Origin: Chamaecrista fasciculata
Taxonomy: Eukaryota; Streptophyta; Magnoliopsida; Fabales; Fabaceae
DNA: 64,000 nt
NCBI GenBank assembly: GCA_003254925.1
Contig: QANZ01046459.1
Location: forward strand, 62,001 to 126,000
Reading direction: 5' to 3'
This document shows positions 34,783-46,390 of this stretch, in pieces. The position numbers and the translations under genes were made by a program. The notes beneath the pieces are model-generated. The model searched no databases. It was not told where the DNA came from and saw only the letters and a list, made by a program, of their open reading frames with translations. Within the stretch, counting starts at the first letter, position 1. Every line of letters begins with the position of its first letter.

Positions 34783-35306
34783 GTAAACTCAACCGTGTTT
34801 TGTACAACTCTCATTCTCATTTTGCTTTTACCTTTTTTGGGTTTACTTGGATGATAAGTGATGCTTTCTGAGTTCCTTTTGTTATTGATTTGTACTGCTT
34901 GTGATTAGAAAAATGGTGGGTTAATGGTTACTCTTACTCCACTACTTTGTCAACAAAATTCGAATATAATTGGAACTTTTGTTCATTAGTGTCATATAGA
35001 CGCCATTGGGTTTCTGATTTGGTAAATGTTTGAGGTGATACATTGCTTTTTGGTCTGTGAGTATTGAAATCCTACGGTTTTCCTTGATTGTTTTTTCATT
35101 GCCATTTTAGCTGAGAGTCTGTATTTTTAAATTGAATCGTGAATCATGGTAGAGGTGGAACCGGTGATTATTTAGCTAGCTAATTTTATTTTTCTTCATG
35201 GAGAGTCACAGAAACAACTGTAACACTGGCTGCAAATTAGAATGTTGAAATGTGTGTTTCAAAGCCCATATATAAAGGATTTGCTTAACTTGAATTTTGT
35301 TCTCAG
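34783..35306 (+). other. Probable leader intron of the receptor-kinase gene
   Basis: A clean donor (ttcaaag|gtaaact at 34,782/34,783) and acceptor (tgttctcag|gtggg at 35,306/35,307) bracket T-rich sequence directly upstream of the start codon. An intron in the 5' untranslated region is common in this kinase group. It is predicted from splice sites only. Confidence 0.55.
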
Positions 35307-35353
35307 GTGGGAATGCTTAATTCTATTGGCAGAAGAACTGGTAGCATCTAATT

Positions 35354-38300
35354 ATGTCATCCAATAGTTCTTTGAATGTGCAGTTGTCCAAGACGACATC
35401 GTTTTTGGGTTTAAAACTATGGGTTTTACTGGGGATAGGCGTGGGTGCATTTACAGTGCTGATTCTTTGTATATTATCTGTGTGGGTGATGTTTTGGAGA
35501 AAGTCGAGGAGATCTCGGGATAAAAACCCTCCATCACGAATACCAAATGTCTCTAAAGATATCAAGGTTGATAAAGTTGGAGTGCAGAATTCTCATAGTC
35601 ACCCTGAAAGTGTTTTTATTCCTTTCCATGATAAGGCGAGTGATAAGAATTCGGATAAGGTGTTAGTCCAATCGGGTATGAGTAAATCCAGCGATGTTGA
35701 TAATATCAGTCAGTGTAGTTCAATATATCATCATGAGAGAGGATGTGGTTCAATATCAGGCGACGAGGGGAGCTCAGGGCATGGTAAGAAGCAATCTACA
35801 TTATCATACGGAGGGATGGTGACAGCCTCTCCTCTGATTGGCTTGCCGGAATTTTCTCATCTCGGGTGGGGCCACTGGTTCACGCTAAGAGATCTGGAAC
35901 TCGCAACGAGTCGTTTCTCAGCAGAGAATGTGATTGGTGAGGGTGGATTTGGGGTTGTTTACAGGGGAAAACTTATTAATGGAACTGAGGTTGCTGTGAA
36001 GAAACTTCTTAATAACTTGTAAGTTTATTCTATTTTTCTTATTGTGCTTGTTTGCATTATCTTAAACAATGACTTTGTTATTTCTTGCTCTGTAAATCCT
36101 TTGGGTTTGTAGGGGACAAGCAGAGAAAGAATTTAGGGTTGAAGTGGAGGCTATAGGCCATGTTCGACATAAAAATCTCGTGCGCTTGCTAGGATTTTGC
36201 ATTGAAGGAGTTCACAGGTAAAATATATTTTACTTCATCTTTTAGCAAAATCTGCAACCATGCAATTACAATTGCATACTGTTTCTTCCAAACTCATTAA
36301 CAGTGGAAAACATTGGGTTTATCTAAGTTATACTCTTCTTGGATCAAAGTTTGACAGAACTGAACATCTTTATTGTATATTATTTTCATTCACAAAAAAT
36401 ATGTACTCTTAAAAATATGCAGGCTGCTGGTGTACGAGTATGTGAATAACGGTAACTTAGAACAATGGTTACATGGGGCCATGCGCCAACATGGGACCCT
36501 TACATGGGAGGCTCGCATGAAAGTTATACTTGGCACAGCCAAAGCGTAAGTTCGGTTTGTAACGATAAAAAATATTAGTTATGGTATTTGTTTTGATTCT
36601 TTGGCCTGTCTTGCCCCCAGCTCTGAATAATAATCATTGTAAACAATTCCATTTACCCCTTGTTTTTTGCTACATCCCATTAAAATTATCATTATTGCCT
36701 TTTCTTTTTCCTGTTGGAGAATCTTTTACTATTTTATACCATTTTTTGCAGTCATTTGATTGTTGGTTTCTAAAATCACATATTTAGATATAAATAATGT
36801 AAAGAAAAAAAGAAGTCAAACTACATATAAGATGGTAGGAGAGTGTAGGACTAGGATTGACAGATTGGTAGTTCAATAACACTTAATTCTCTCTTCTTCT
36901 TTTTTAAAAATATAAAGAGATATTATAATTTAATTTTATCTTCAAAACATATTATTTTAAAATAAATTATAGAACACTAGCTTGCAAAACCCCCTATTAT
37001 CATATTTCATTTCCGCATCCTATAATGTTTGGATATAGCCTTTATATATTCAGAGAGTTTGGGATCCATTTGATCCATAAAGGTTTCTACACAACATATG
37101 ACTATAGCCCCTGCTTTACTGATTAAACACCCAAATCCAAGTGAACATAGGATAGCTCCAATAATGTTTGTTGGGTCGTGAAGTGATATTATTATAATTG
37201 CTGAAGTAGTTGCCAAATATACTAATTGGCAGTTCTAATCTTTCTCATAATTGAGTTTCATATTTGTTATGAACTTCAAAGTTGGGGGATTTCATTTTAG
37301 GTCGGGCTTCAATAATACCGAAGGGTAAAATGTTTTTCTTCTACTGGTGGCAGGCTTTCATACTTACATGAAGCAATAGAACCAAAAGTTGTACACCGGG
37401 ATATAAAGTCTAGCAACATATTGATCGATAATGATTTCAATGCAAAGGTTTCTGATTTCGGTTTGGCCAAACTATTGGAATCAGGAGAAAGCTTCATAAC
37501 GACTAGAGTCATGGGAACATTTGGGTATAAATACGTCTTTCTGTCCTTCCATATATTTGATTACATGGGCCTCTCACTTGGAAACTTACTTCTATTCTGA
37601 ATTTCAGGTATGTGGCACCGGAATATGCTAATACTGGTTTGCTAAATGAGAAGAGTGACGTTTACAGCTTCGGTGTTCTACTTTTGGAAGTGGTTACTGG
37701 AAGGGACCCTGTCGACTATGCACGTCCTGCTAATGAGGTACCGATTGCTTGTTAAATCTGTCTGCTTGCTTGCCAGGTTGAACTATGTCTTCCATCAGAC
37801 ATGATGTCACTTTTCATGTACCTTATGAACACTTATTTGTCCCCATGACAGGTTAATCTTGTTGAGTGGCTCAAGATTATGGTAGGTGCAAGAAGAGCCG
37901 AGGAAGTCGTGGACCCTAGCCTTGAAGTTAAACCATCAACACGTGCATTAAAGCGTGCCCTTCTGGTTGCATTAAGGTGTGTTGATCCTGATGGAGAGAA
38001 GAGACCCAAAATGAGTCAGGCTGTGAGGATGCTCGAAGCTGATGAATATCCATTCCGAGAGGTATTAGTCAATAACTCAATATTTTGTCAGCCCATATAT
38101 AAATTTCATTGTTTATCTGAGGACTTTGATTTTGTTTCCACATTTTGGCATCTTTCAGATGTTATGTTTGGAGTATTCTCATAATTACAATTCGCTAATT
38201 TTGTTATGCATACGTATTTTGTTTTATAGAGGACAAGAGATCCTCCATAAAGAAGACCGAAACAAAAGCAAAAGAAAATTAACTCAACAAAGTCTTACAA

Positions 38301-39445
38301 TCTTGATGGAGATCTGCAAAGGAACTCCTCTAAATAAACCATTACAAGAAACCCACAAACAAGACAAAGATCATTCTCTCCCAAAGAAAATGAGTTATGA
38401 GTAAATTATTATTAAAAAACTAGCATTTTGCTCGAACCGAAGTCAGCAACACTTGCAAAGACCTCATCTTGCAAAAGAATCTTTTGCTTCATTTAGAATA
38501 TATAAACCCAGTCAAACATTTGTTCGAATACTCCGCACCAACTTACAATGCATAAAAAGAAAGCCAATTGGTCTTTGAGCTTCAAAAACACATCATACAC
38601 ACATTAGGTGATGCTCAAAATCTCTGGAGGAAGTTAGATTTTATGCTTGAGTTATGATTCTTTATTATTATCTATATATTACTGGAAATAATTTTTTTTA
38701 TATAGATAGCTGTATGATGAATAGTATTGTGGTTAACATAAACTGATGGATTTATTTACTATTGGTAATGTTTCTGGATATTTCCTATATGGATAGTCAT
38801 GAAGATAGGATAATGATTCATGTAATAGTAATAGCCATATTATTGCCCGTACAAGAATGAAGAATTTATGTATTTGTGTTTTATATTGTTTTCAGGTATG
38901 TAGAATATCAAAAAAATTTAAGTGTAGTTTTTCAATATTTTTCTTCGGTTCTTCAATAGTATTATAACATGTTCAAGAATTTACTCTGAGGAGTCAATGA
39001 AATAGTTTCGAGTAATAAAAATGTCCACTGGTTATTTATTTATGAAGATTTTGATAGCAAACATCTAAAGAACTTTACTTATAACTTTACAATATAATGC
39101 ACCCTTTTGTATTTTTCTTTTCAAATTTTATCAAAGTTGTCCTTTGAAGTTATGAAGTATGCAAGACATTTCTCTGATTTATTTATTAATTTTTAGAGTA
39201 TATCATTCTCCATCAATCCAGGTCCCTCTCTAGTTTGTCATACTGGTCAAAGCACCGAAATTTAAGCTCAAATAACACATTGATATAATCACTTTCAGGA
39301 TCGAAGGAACCGAAAGAGTCGCACTGCAAGCATCGAAATTGAATCCACAAAGGATCTTTCCGCTCGATCCGATGCTGAGAGGAAGCCAGGGGATTCTGAA
39401 AGCCATATGCCGGAGACAACTTGGGTATCATCGACGAATCCATGA
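35354..39445 (+). CDS. Receptor-like protein kinase, At2g42960/At3g59110 type, seven coding exons
   Basis: Joins 35,354-36,018, 36,113-36,217, 36,423-36,545, 37,354-37,524, 37,608-37,737, 37,852-38,061 and 39,299-39,445, all GT-AG, giving 516 residues. There is no ligand-binding ectodomain: a short N-terminus precedes one membrane helix (about residues 22-47) and a basic RRSRDK anchor, so the kinase should face the cytosol at the plasma membrane. A Ser-rich linker includes [20 protein letters not shown]. The kinase domain is intact: glycine loop GEGGFGVVY (195-203), VAVKK with Lys216, HRDIKSSN (Asp314), DFG (332-334), APE (358-360) and [14 protein letters not shown] is of the RD type. The tail [11 protein letters not shown]...[11 protein letters not shown] matches this group's extension and supports the last exon despite its 1.2 kb intron. 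Arabidopsis relatives are about 490-510 residues. Ligand and pathway are unknown to me. Confidence 0.93.
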
Positions 39446-40286
39446 TGACTTGGCCTGGGTGTAAATTTCCTTTGCACCCATTCTAGTAGCCAATCAAGTC
39501 CATATATCTCCAAGTTTGTCTTTCTTAAAAGATAAAGAATTTCTGGATCTGAAAAGAATCAGATCCAAGATAGCCCCATCTGGAATCTTGCATCATGAAA
39601 GGTAATTTATTTTGTATGATTCTTCAAGGATATGGATATGGTAACACCAACTGCAAAAACAGAGGGTTTTGGATGAATTTAGTGTCTTTGTTGTACAGAT
39701 ATCTTCAGGGCCCACTCATTACTTGATTGCATATTTTTTGGGGCCTTTTTGGTTATATCCTTCCTTGTGATTCTTGGAAAATGGAGAGATAGTGAAAGAC
39801 ATCTATTTGGCTTTTCTTTCTTTTTTGGGTCATCTTTCTGCTGTATCATTATGTCTAAGCTTTGTTAAATCAGGTAATAATATCCTTTGATTTTTCTTTA
39901 ACTTCTGTATCAGTTTTATGAATGTTCTATTCCTCTGGAATATTTCATGTGTTCATTCATCTAATTTAGTTACTAACACTTCACAGCCTGATTATATATT
40001 CCTTCTGAATGATTTTGGATCTCCTAAAGTACTTTAATAAAGTGAGTAATTTATGGGAAAATTCAATTTTCTGCGTGAAAAAACATAATATTTAGCATAT
40101 TTTACCCCTGAAATATTTGAGGGATTCAAACTCAACCAGAAATTCTTACGTGAACTTGATTTTGTTTGTATTCTTTATTTAATTATTTCTCACAAATCCG
40201 GCCTATCCAATTGATGCACTACAACTTTACAAGTTGAGATGCTTCTACAGACTCTATTTTGATTTTCTATTAATATATCACTCATA
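39446..40286. other. 3' flank of the receptor kinase, gene-free
   Basis: Probably contains the 3' untranslated region of the kinase gene in its first few hundred bases. Nothing else is recognisable; AT-rich. Confidence 0.5.
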
Positions 40287-40294
40287 CTTACTCC

Positions 40295-40867
40295 TAGGGG
40301 TGTTCATTGGGTTGGGCCAACCCGTTAAAACCAAACCAACCCACTTGTTTGGGTTGGTTTGGGTTGGGCTGGCGGGTTGGTTTGGGTTCAAAAAGTTGAG
40401 CTCGTTGTGGTTTGGGTTGGGCTGCGGGTTTCAAGATTTTGAGCCCACTCAACCCAATCTAACCCGCCGGCCCGCAAAAATATTAAATAAAAAATAAAAT
40501 TAATTTTTTATTTAGTTAAAACTATATATTAATATCACAAATAATATTATTTTTACAATTTAGTCAATTAATAAATTTTTATTCTCAATTTAGTCCATAA
40601 AAAACATATTGTGAAGGACCAAATTAAAGAAAAAAATTTAAGAGGGACCAATTTTTTTATAAAATAAATATATAAAAAATAAAAAAAAATTAGTATGGGC
40701 CAACCCGCCAACCCAACCCAAACCAACCCGCCACTGTTTGGTTTGGGTTGGTTTGGGTTGACTCAATTATTTTCTTTAGCCTAACCCAACCCAACCCGCC
40801 AAATAAATTAGTGAGCCCGAACCAACCAGCCCTAAATCCAACCCAACCCAACCCGTGAACACCCCTA
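40295..40867. mobile_element. hAT-type MITE with 8-bp target duplication
   Basis: The ends are TAGGGGTGTTCATTGGGTTG and its complement (acccgtgaacacccctA), flanked by perfect 8-bp repeats cttactcc (40,287-40,294 and 40,868-40,875). An 8-bp duplication with short TIRs is the hAT signature. Each arm is extended by 'gggttggtttgggttgg' repeats, and the AT-rich core holds a smaller 'tttagtccataaaa / aaggaccaaatt' inverted pair. Confidence 0.88.
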
Positions 40868-41593
40868 CTTACTCCCTCCGGTTCTATATATCTGGTGTTT
40901 AAGATTTCTACACACAGATTAAGGAAATGATTAGTCCACATAGAATGAAGAGAAAAATGAGGTAGAATGACTAAACTATCCCTATTAAATAACTACTAGT
41001 TAATTACATAAGTCAATTGTAGCTTTTATTACTCATTAGATTTAAAGGGGTAGAATGATACAAAAATAATTAATGTTCTTTAGAATTCATAAAACATTAG
41101 ATTTTTTGGAAAAAAATGATTCTCTAAAAAATGATGTTTTTGCCTAATCTAAATTTTTCTAGAATCCACTGCTCATGTATCATAATTCATAATATACATG
41201 CAACTTAATAAAATTCTATATATTTTATTGGTTTATGCATGACATGTTTTTACGAGAGTAAATATTTGGATTCTTAAAATGTATGGCTATTTTTAAAGTG
41301 GTCTTTTATCAGAAATTTTCTCAAATGTAGAAGCTATTAATTTAAAAATAACTATTTTCCAATAGTCAATACTTAAGATTAATATTTTAAATCTAAAAAT
41401 AAATACTTATTTATTTTTTACCTTTTCAAAAATATTTTTTTATACAAATAATCTTATTCAAAATAGAATGAAGACTCAGATCTTAATAAAAACTCAAATT
41501 TGGGCTAAAGCAACTAATTTTCATTAGACCCAACATCCCAACCCTTATGGATGTTAAAGCTTAATTTCTGCTTGCTTAGTACTTCAATTATTA

Positions 41594-41608
41594 ATTGGAC
41601 CAAAAAAA
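41594..41608 (+). mobile_element. Micro-insertion ATTGGACC + poly(A), 16-bp direct repeats
   Basis: ATTGGACC and seven A between perfect copies of agtacttcaattatta (41,578-41,593 and 41,609-41,624). GGACC instead of GGCC is the only departure from the other members. Confidence 0.7.
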
Positions 41609-41804
41609 AGTACTTCAATTATTACAATATAATCATGTTTAATTAGTTAATAAAAAAGAAAATTACAATTTATGTCCTAAAACTGTTGTCTAATTGTAAT
41701 ATCGGCACTTAAATTCGAAGCATAACATATTTTGTCTCTTAAACTAGACAAAATAAAAATTAACTATTTCAAGTTTAATATCTAATACTCATACTAGTGA
41801 GTTT

Positions 41805-41818
41805 ATATATAAAAAAAG
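41805..41818 (+). mobile_element. Possible A-tail micro-insertion, 12-bp direct repeats
   Basis: atatataaaaaaag lies between perfect copies of actagtgagttt (41,793-41,804 and 41,819-41,830). There is no GGCC; the insert is essentially an A tail. Confidence 0.5.
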
Positions 41819-41921
41819 ACTAGTGAGTTTTTACGTATAAAATGCATGAAAGGTTATTTCAACTTTGAAAATATAAAAGTTTTAAAAATATCATGGAATG
41901 AAGTGTTATATATATCTATAC

Positions 41922-42160
41922 AGAGCAAACTAACAATTTGGTCACTTAAAGATTACCTAGTTGATAACGCAATCCTCAAAAGATTAAAACGATAGATTTT
42001 TTAGTTTCTAAAAGATTAAAATGATATACTATTTAATCCATAAAAAGGACTAATCAGTATATCGTTTTGATCTTTCAGGACTAAATTGTACATTTCAATC
42101 TTTCAGAGACTGAGTTGTCAGCTCGGTAATCTTTCAAAGACCAAATTGTTAGTTTACTCT
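41922..42160. mobile_element. MITE, 'AGAGYAAAYTAACAA' family, copy 1
   Basis: The left end agagcaaactaacaatttgg is mirrored by ccaaattgttagtttactct on the right; internal 'aaagattaaaacgata' and 'tatcgttttgatctttc' also pair. The element is an almost complete palindrome of 239 bp. A second copy lies at 45,183-45,465. Confidence 0.75.
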
Positions 42161-42331
42161 AGATGTATATTTGAAAAATCATAATAGTTTTATGGAAGAA
42201 ATACATAGTTCTCTTATATGAAAAATATTATGAGAAGATTCAAATATGTGATGTACTGATGTTGGGAATAATGTTTGATCTTGGCTTCATTTTGAAAGGA
42301 CTCTTAACTGCTATGTCAGAAAAGAGTATGA

Positions 42332-42898
42332 TTTTTTACTGGTTAAACGTTCATTTTGGTCCTAAATGTATGCCTTAATGTTCATTTTGGTCCATTATGT
42401 TTTAAAATGTTCAAATTGGTCCTAAATGTTTGTAAAATGTTTCATTTTGGTCCTAAACTATTGAATATGGCTTGTTTCAAGTTTAAACGTGACGAGTTTA
42501 GAGCTACGTATTATTCTCAAAGAGTACTTTCTCTATCCAGTTGGGACCATCAGCAAATGAGGTCAAATCGATCCTGAAAGTAGACCGCTCGTTTCATGGT
42601 CAAATAAGAAAAACTGATTATATTTCTCTCGTTTCAAATTCGAATGCAACGAATTCAGAGCTACGAGTTCCTCTTAACAAGTCCTTTGAATTTAAAATGA
42701 AAGACGAGAGAAATATGACCGAATTTAATAGTTTGGGATCAAAATGAAACATTTTACTAATACTTAGGACCAAAATGAATCATTTTGCAAACATTTAGGA
42801 CTAATTTGAACATTTTGAAACATAATGGACCAAAATGAACATTAGGGCATATATTTAGGACCAAAATGACATTTTGACGTTTTTTTTTTTGGCCAAAG
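42332..42898. mobile_element. Modular TIR family, best-bounded copy (10-bp target duplication)
   Basis: Flanked by aagagtatga on both sides (42,322-42,331 and 42,899-42,908). The left arm has three 'cattttggtcc-aaatg' units; the right arm has their complements. Two tandem internal modules run about 42,475-42,700, containing 'ctatccagttgggaccatca' and 'caaatgaggtcaaatcgatc'. A 10-bp duplication points to a Mutator-like mechanism, although terminal bases are loosely matched. Confidence 0.7.
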
Positions 42899-42908
42899 AA
42901 GAGTATGA

Positions 42909-43185
42909 ATTAGATATGTCAAGTTTATTGTATTTTTATTATTAAAAATAATGTATATAATAAAAAATTGTATAAGCAATTATCGGAGAGAAAATATGGA
43001 ATAAAAACAGTATGTATCATTTTATATTTTGTGAATATGATGATAAAAATCTAAAACCTAACCTTTTTTTGAAAGAATATTTGTAACTATATTAAAATCT
43101 TCAACCAAGCGAAAAACAAACTAAAATATCAATTCTAATACAGAATTAAGTATCAAATTGACATTTTTAAAAGCACAAATACAAC

Positions 43186-43262
<77 letters not shown>

Positions 43263-43716
43263 TAATAATAATCATGGATCTCACATTAATTTAGTTGATC
43301 TCCGTCCATAACAACCCCTGAAAGTGATTATTAATCTCGTTTGAAAATTGAAGTTAGAGTAGGTTGAAGTTGAAAAGTGATAGACAGAGATATATCATAT
43401 ACTTGTAGAATGGAAATTTTCTTGTCTTCCTTAACCAACGCCCAGCATTAATGTGGCAATAATTGATGCTTTTGATTTCAATGCCAATGACCATTTCTTT
43501 TTCGAAAAAAAATACTTGTATAAAATTATTAAAAGTGATAATATAAAACCTAGGAAAGATTTTCAAATTTGTAAGAGGGTTCACAAAATTTTTGCAAGAA
43601 AGAGTGATAGGGAAACATGATTATGGGTCTCAAAATCTGTCCAATCCATAAAAATAATGTGTCTAAAAATAAAAATGGCTCGATTTGAAAAGTTCGAATA
43701 AAATTCGGGTCGGGCT
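42909..43716. other. Gene-free AT-rich stretch
   Basis: No credible coding frame. Contains a long AAT microsatellite, listed separately. The right edge has a 'cgggtcgggct' stretch that served as the SINE target. Confidence 0.5.
43186..43272 (+). repeat. (AAT)n microsatellite
   Basis: About 28 AAT units with a single interruption near the right end; likely polymorphic. Confidence 0.9.
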
Positions 43717-43906
43717 AACTAAGCTTGGTTGGCCTAGTGGTCGAGCTTACTAGGTCGCTTAAGCAAGGTCAGGGGTTTGAATCCCGTCTTGTGTATGCAG
43801 CAACCAATTGGCTAGCGGCAGACCCTTAAATGGAGTACAGATCCGCGAAGGATTAGTCCTTAGCCTGTCAGGCTGGGGGATACCTTAGGAAACTTAAAAA
43901 AAAAAA
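43717..43906 (+). mobile_element. tRNA-derived SINE with A box, B box and poly(A)
   Basis: About 190 bp. An A box (tggcctagtgg, 43,730-43,740) and B box (ggtttgaatcc, 43,774-43,784) at tRNA-like spacing form an internal RNA polymerase III promoter. The 3' end is A12. The flanks tcgggtcgggct and tccgggccgggct look like a target duplication with two changes. No protein is encoded; movement would depend on a LINE such as those in this window. Confidence 0.85.
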
Positions 43907-45182
43907 TCCGGGCCGGGCTCAGGCAAATACAATATACTTTACTTTCAATATGATCTACCTTAGAAAAGATATTGAAAATTTTATAAAGGACTATTAATTT
44001 TAAAACCTTATTTTTTGGGTACGTACGTTTTAATATTTATATTTTAAAATGTTAGAATATCACAATTAGGGTAACATAATAACATATTGAACCGTTTTTT
44101 AATATTTACGAAACCCTTTCCTTTTCCAATAATTAATTCTAATAAAAATTATGTTTATAAAAATAAAATAGTAGTGAGCAAAGACACGAACAAATTTAAA
44201 CACAATATATAACACTGTTATAATGAGCTTTTGTGAACCGAATTTATGATTTAAAAAAAATATAAAAGGGTAATATTCGAGTTAACAATTAGTTTTGAAA
44301 AAAAAAACATTTTCTTAATTATTAAAAAAACTTTAAAATATATTATAAATTCACTTCCCTCACATTAGCATACTTGCTTATTTGGTAAAAATCTGTTAAA
44401 AAGAAAAAATGTGAGGGTGATTGAAAATTCATAACCAAACGCTAGGTTTTAATGATTAAGAAAATTAAAAGACCACTTTGAAAATATTCCATACATTCCA
44501 AGAATCCAAATATTTCCTCAAATAAAAACTTATCATAAAATATATAAAACCTTGATTTGCATGTAACTTATAATACATAGACAGTTACTCAACTTTTTAT
44601 TGTTTTTTTAAAATTTTATATTTTACAATACATGACTTTAAGAGACAATAGAAAATAAATTAAATTATAAAATCATTTTTAAAAAATAGCATAGAGTTTT
44701 TTTTTTTTAATTTCAAAATGATAAAATAGTAAAAACAAAAATAGTTTCTTAAAACGTTGGATTCTTATTTATACATACCAATTAACATATTAATTTTAAC
44801 TTCAGATTTGAGATAGACAAAAAGCTTCAAGTAATATTCTCAAATAAAAAAAGTAATATTCGCTAAATTACTTAGCTATATAGCATCTTGATTACATTCC
44901 ATCCTTATTTTTTTGAAAAGACTTCTGTGTTGCGGTTGCTGAAAATGGAGGGCATGATTTTGGGATAAATGATGAGTAACGTGCTTTATATGAAGAAAAA
45001 TATGTCAAAAGAATAATGATCACTGAAATTATTCTTTCTAGAACGAAAAAAGAAAAAAACAGTTAGAGAGATCGAAAGATGGAAAAAATATTTTATTAAA
45101 AGAAATTTCAAAGATATGATTAACTTTTTCTTTTAATACTATTTATTTCTAATTTTTTGTCTTAAATTTGATATTAGAATTA
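43907..45182. other. Gene-free AT-rich stretch
   Basis: No credible frame. 44,360-44,560 partly mirrors 41,210-41,330 in inverse orientation (atgtattctta/taagaatc type), suggesting dispersed repeat pieces. Confidence 0.4.
44840..44850 (+). mobile_element. Possible A-tail micro-insertion, 11-bp direct repeats
   Basis: tcaaataaaaa between perfect copies of aagtaatattc (44,829-44,839 and 44,851-44,861). It is the shortest and least certain of the class. Confidence 0.4.
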
Positions 45183-45465
45183 AGAGTAAATTAACAACTC
45201 GACTTTTGGAAGATTATTTAGTTAACAACTCAGTATCTAAAAGATTGAAAATTTGAAAAACACAGTTTAATCTGTTAATTAAAGATAAAAAATGTATACT
45301 TGTTGTCCTTTTTATGAATTAAAGAATATAACGTTTAGTTCTTTCAAGATTAAAGAATATACAGTTTGGATTTTTCAAGAACTTAAATGTGTATTTCAAT
45401 ATTTTTAGCAGAGACTGTGTTATTAACTCAATAATCTTTCAAGAACTGAATTGTTAGTTTACTCT
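45183..45465. mobile_element. MITE, 'AGAGYAAAYTAACAA' family, copy 2
   Basis: Left end agagtaaattaacaactcga, right end tgaattgttagtttactct; internal 'ctaaaagattga' and 'caatctttcaag'-type sequences pair. Same family as 41,922-42,160. Confidence 0.7.
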
Positions 45466-45611
45466 ATAATTAATTTTGTCACACTTATCAACAAGAGTTA
45501 TTTGCAAAAATACTATTTTAATTTCTTATGTTTGCGATTAATTGACTTCGTTTTGATTCTTATATTATATGAATTATTATCATAATTATTTAACATAAAC
45601 ACACCTAGATA

Positions 45612-45788
45612 CTGACAATGGTTTGGTGTAATGGTTGGCGAGTTACACATTAGGTGAGAAGACCCAAGCTTGATACCTAAAATCGACATTGTTATGAGGG
45701 TTTTAAACTGTTTGTTTTCCAGTCCAAATGAGATTAATTTTCGCTTAAATCGTTATACAAATAGGCGAGTAAGCCTATGGTTTACCCA
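45612..45788 (+). mobile_element. Second SINE, 15-bp target duplication
   Basis: Flanked by aaacacacctagata (45,597-45,611) and aaacacacctaaata (45,789-45,803), one mismatch in 15. The head has an A-box-like tggtgtaatgg (45,624-45,634) and a weak B-box-like caagcttgatacc (45,665-45,677). It differs in sequence from the SINE at 43,717 and has no clear A tail before the repeat, so it belongs to another family. Confidence 0.75.
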
Positions 45789-45871
45789 AAACACACCTAA
45801 ATATTTTTTTAGCCAAATTTAACTATATATAATACTACTAGAAGAAAAATTTTAAGAAATGAAAAATGTTA

Positions 45872-46382
45872 ACCGGGAGTGAGCACGTTTGTTGGGTTGG
45901 GTTTGGAGAAATCTCAACCTAACCGGCACACTAATATGTGGGCTGGGTTTGGTTGGATTTTGTAATTTTTAAAATTCAACCCGAACCAACCCAACCCGCA
46001 GAGCTACGGGTTGAGTTTGTATTTTTTTTTTTAAAAAATAATTTTAATTTTCATAGCAAAAATATATTATTATAAATTTGTGAATAGTGAATAAAAAGGT
46101 CTACACGTAAAAAGTTAAAAGTTATAGATTTTATGTATAAAAATATAAATCAATTAAAATACACTCAATAACATATATAAATGTAATACATATATGTAAT
46201 CATGTAAATTTTAAAATCAAAATATCTTATTTATAAATAACTAACAAGATAAATACTTAAAAAAATACAAAAATATATAACAAATACATACATATATAAA
46301 AATAAATAAATAAACAATTTGAACCTAACCCAACCCGCAACAGTAGGTTGGGTTGGGTTGGCTGGTTGGATTGCTCACTCGT
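45872..46382. mobile_element. hAT-type MITE with 8-bp target duplication
   Basis: Flanked by perfect aaatgtta (45,864-45,871 and 46,383-46,390). Ends are ACCGGGAGTGAGCACG and the complement of ACGAGTGAGCAATCC. Like 40,295-40,867, it has 'gggttgggt' arms and an AT-rich core, but different terminal bases. Confidence 0.85.
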
Positions 46383-46390
46383 AAATGTTA

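Larger units (their letters stand above)
40876..41921. other. Gene-free stretch with dispersed repeat
   Basis: AT-rich. 41,320-41,560 shares sequence with about 32,490-32,730 ('ctcaaatgtagaagctatta', 'aaaataactattttccaata'), indicating an interspersed repeat of undefined class. Two direct-repeat-flanked micro-insertions are listed separately. Confidence 0.5.

Noticed and set aside
35323..35565. Minus-strand frame opposite the kinase start
   Set aside because: Shadow of the first coding exon.
38126..38404. Open frame in the last intron of the receptor kinase
   Set aside because: No similarity to the family tail, which is clearly encoded at 39,299-39,445; kept only as a possible alternative end.
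40234..40941. Open frames with Gly/Leu/Trp repeats
   Set aside because: Translations of the gggttgggt arms of the hAT-type MITE.
43717..43800. tRNA gene
   Set aside because: A and B boxes are tRNA-like, but the sequence does not continue into a full cloverleaf with acceptor stem; poly(A) and flanking repeats identify a SINE.
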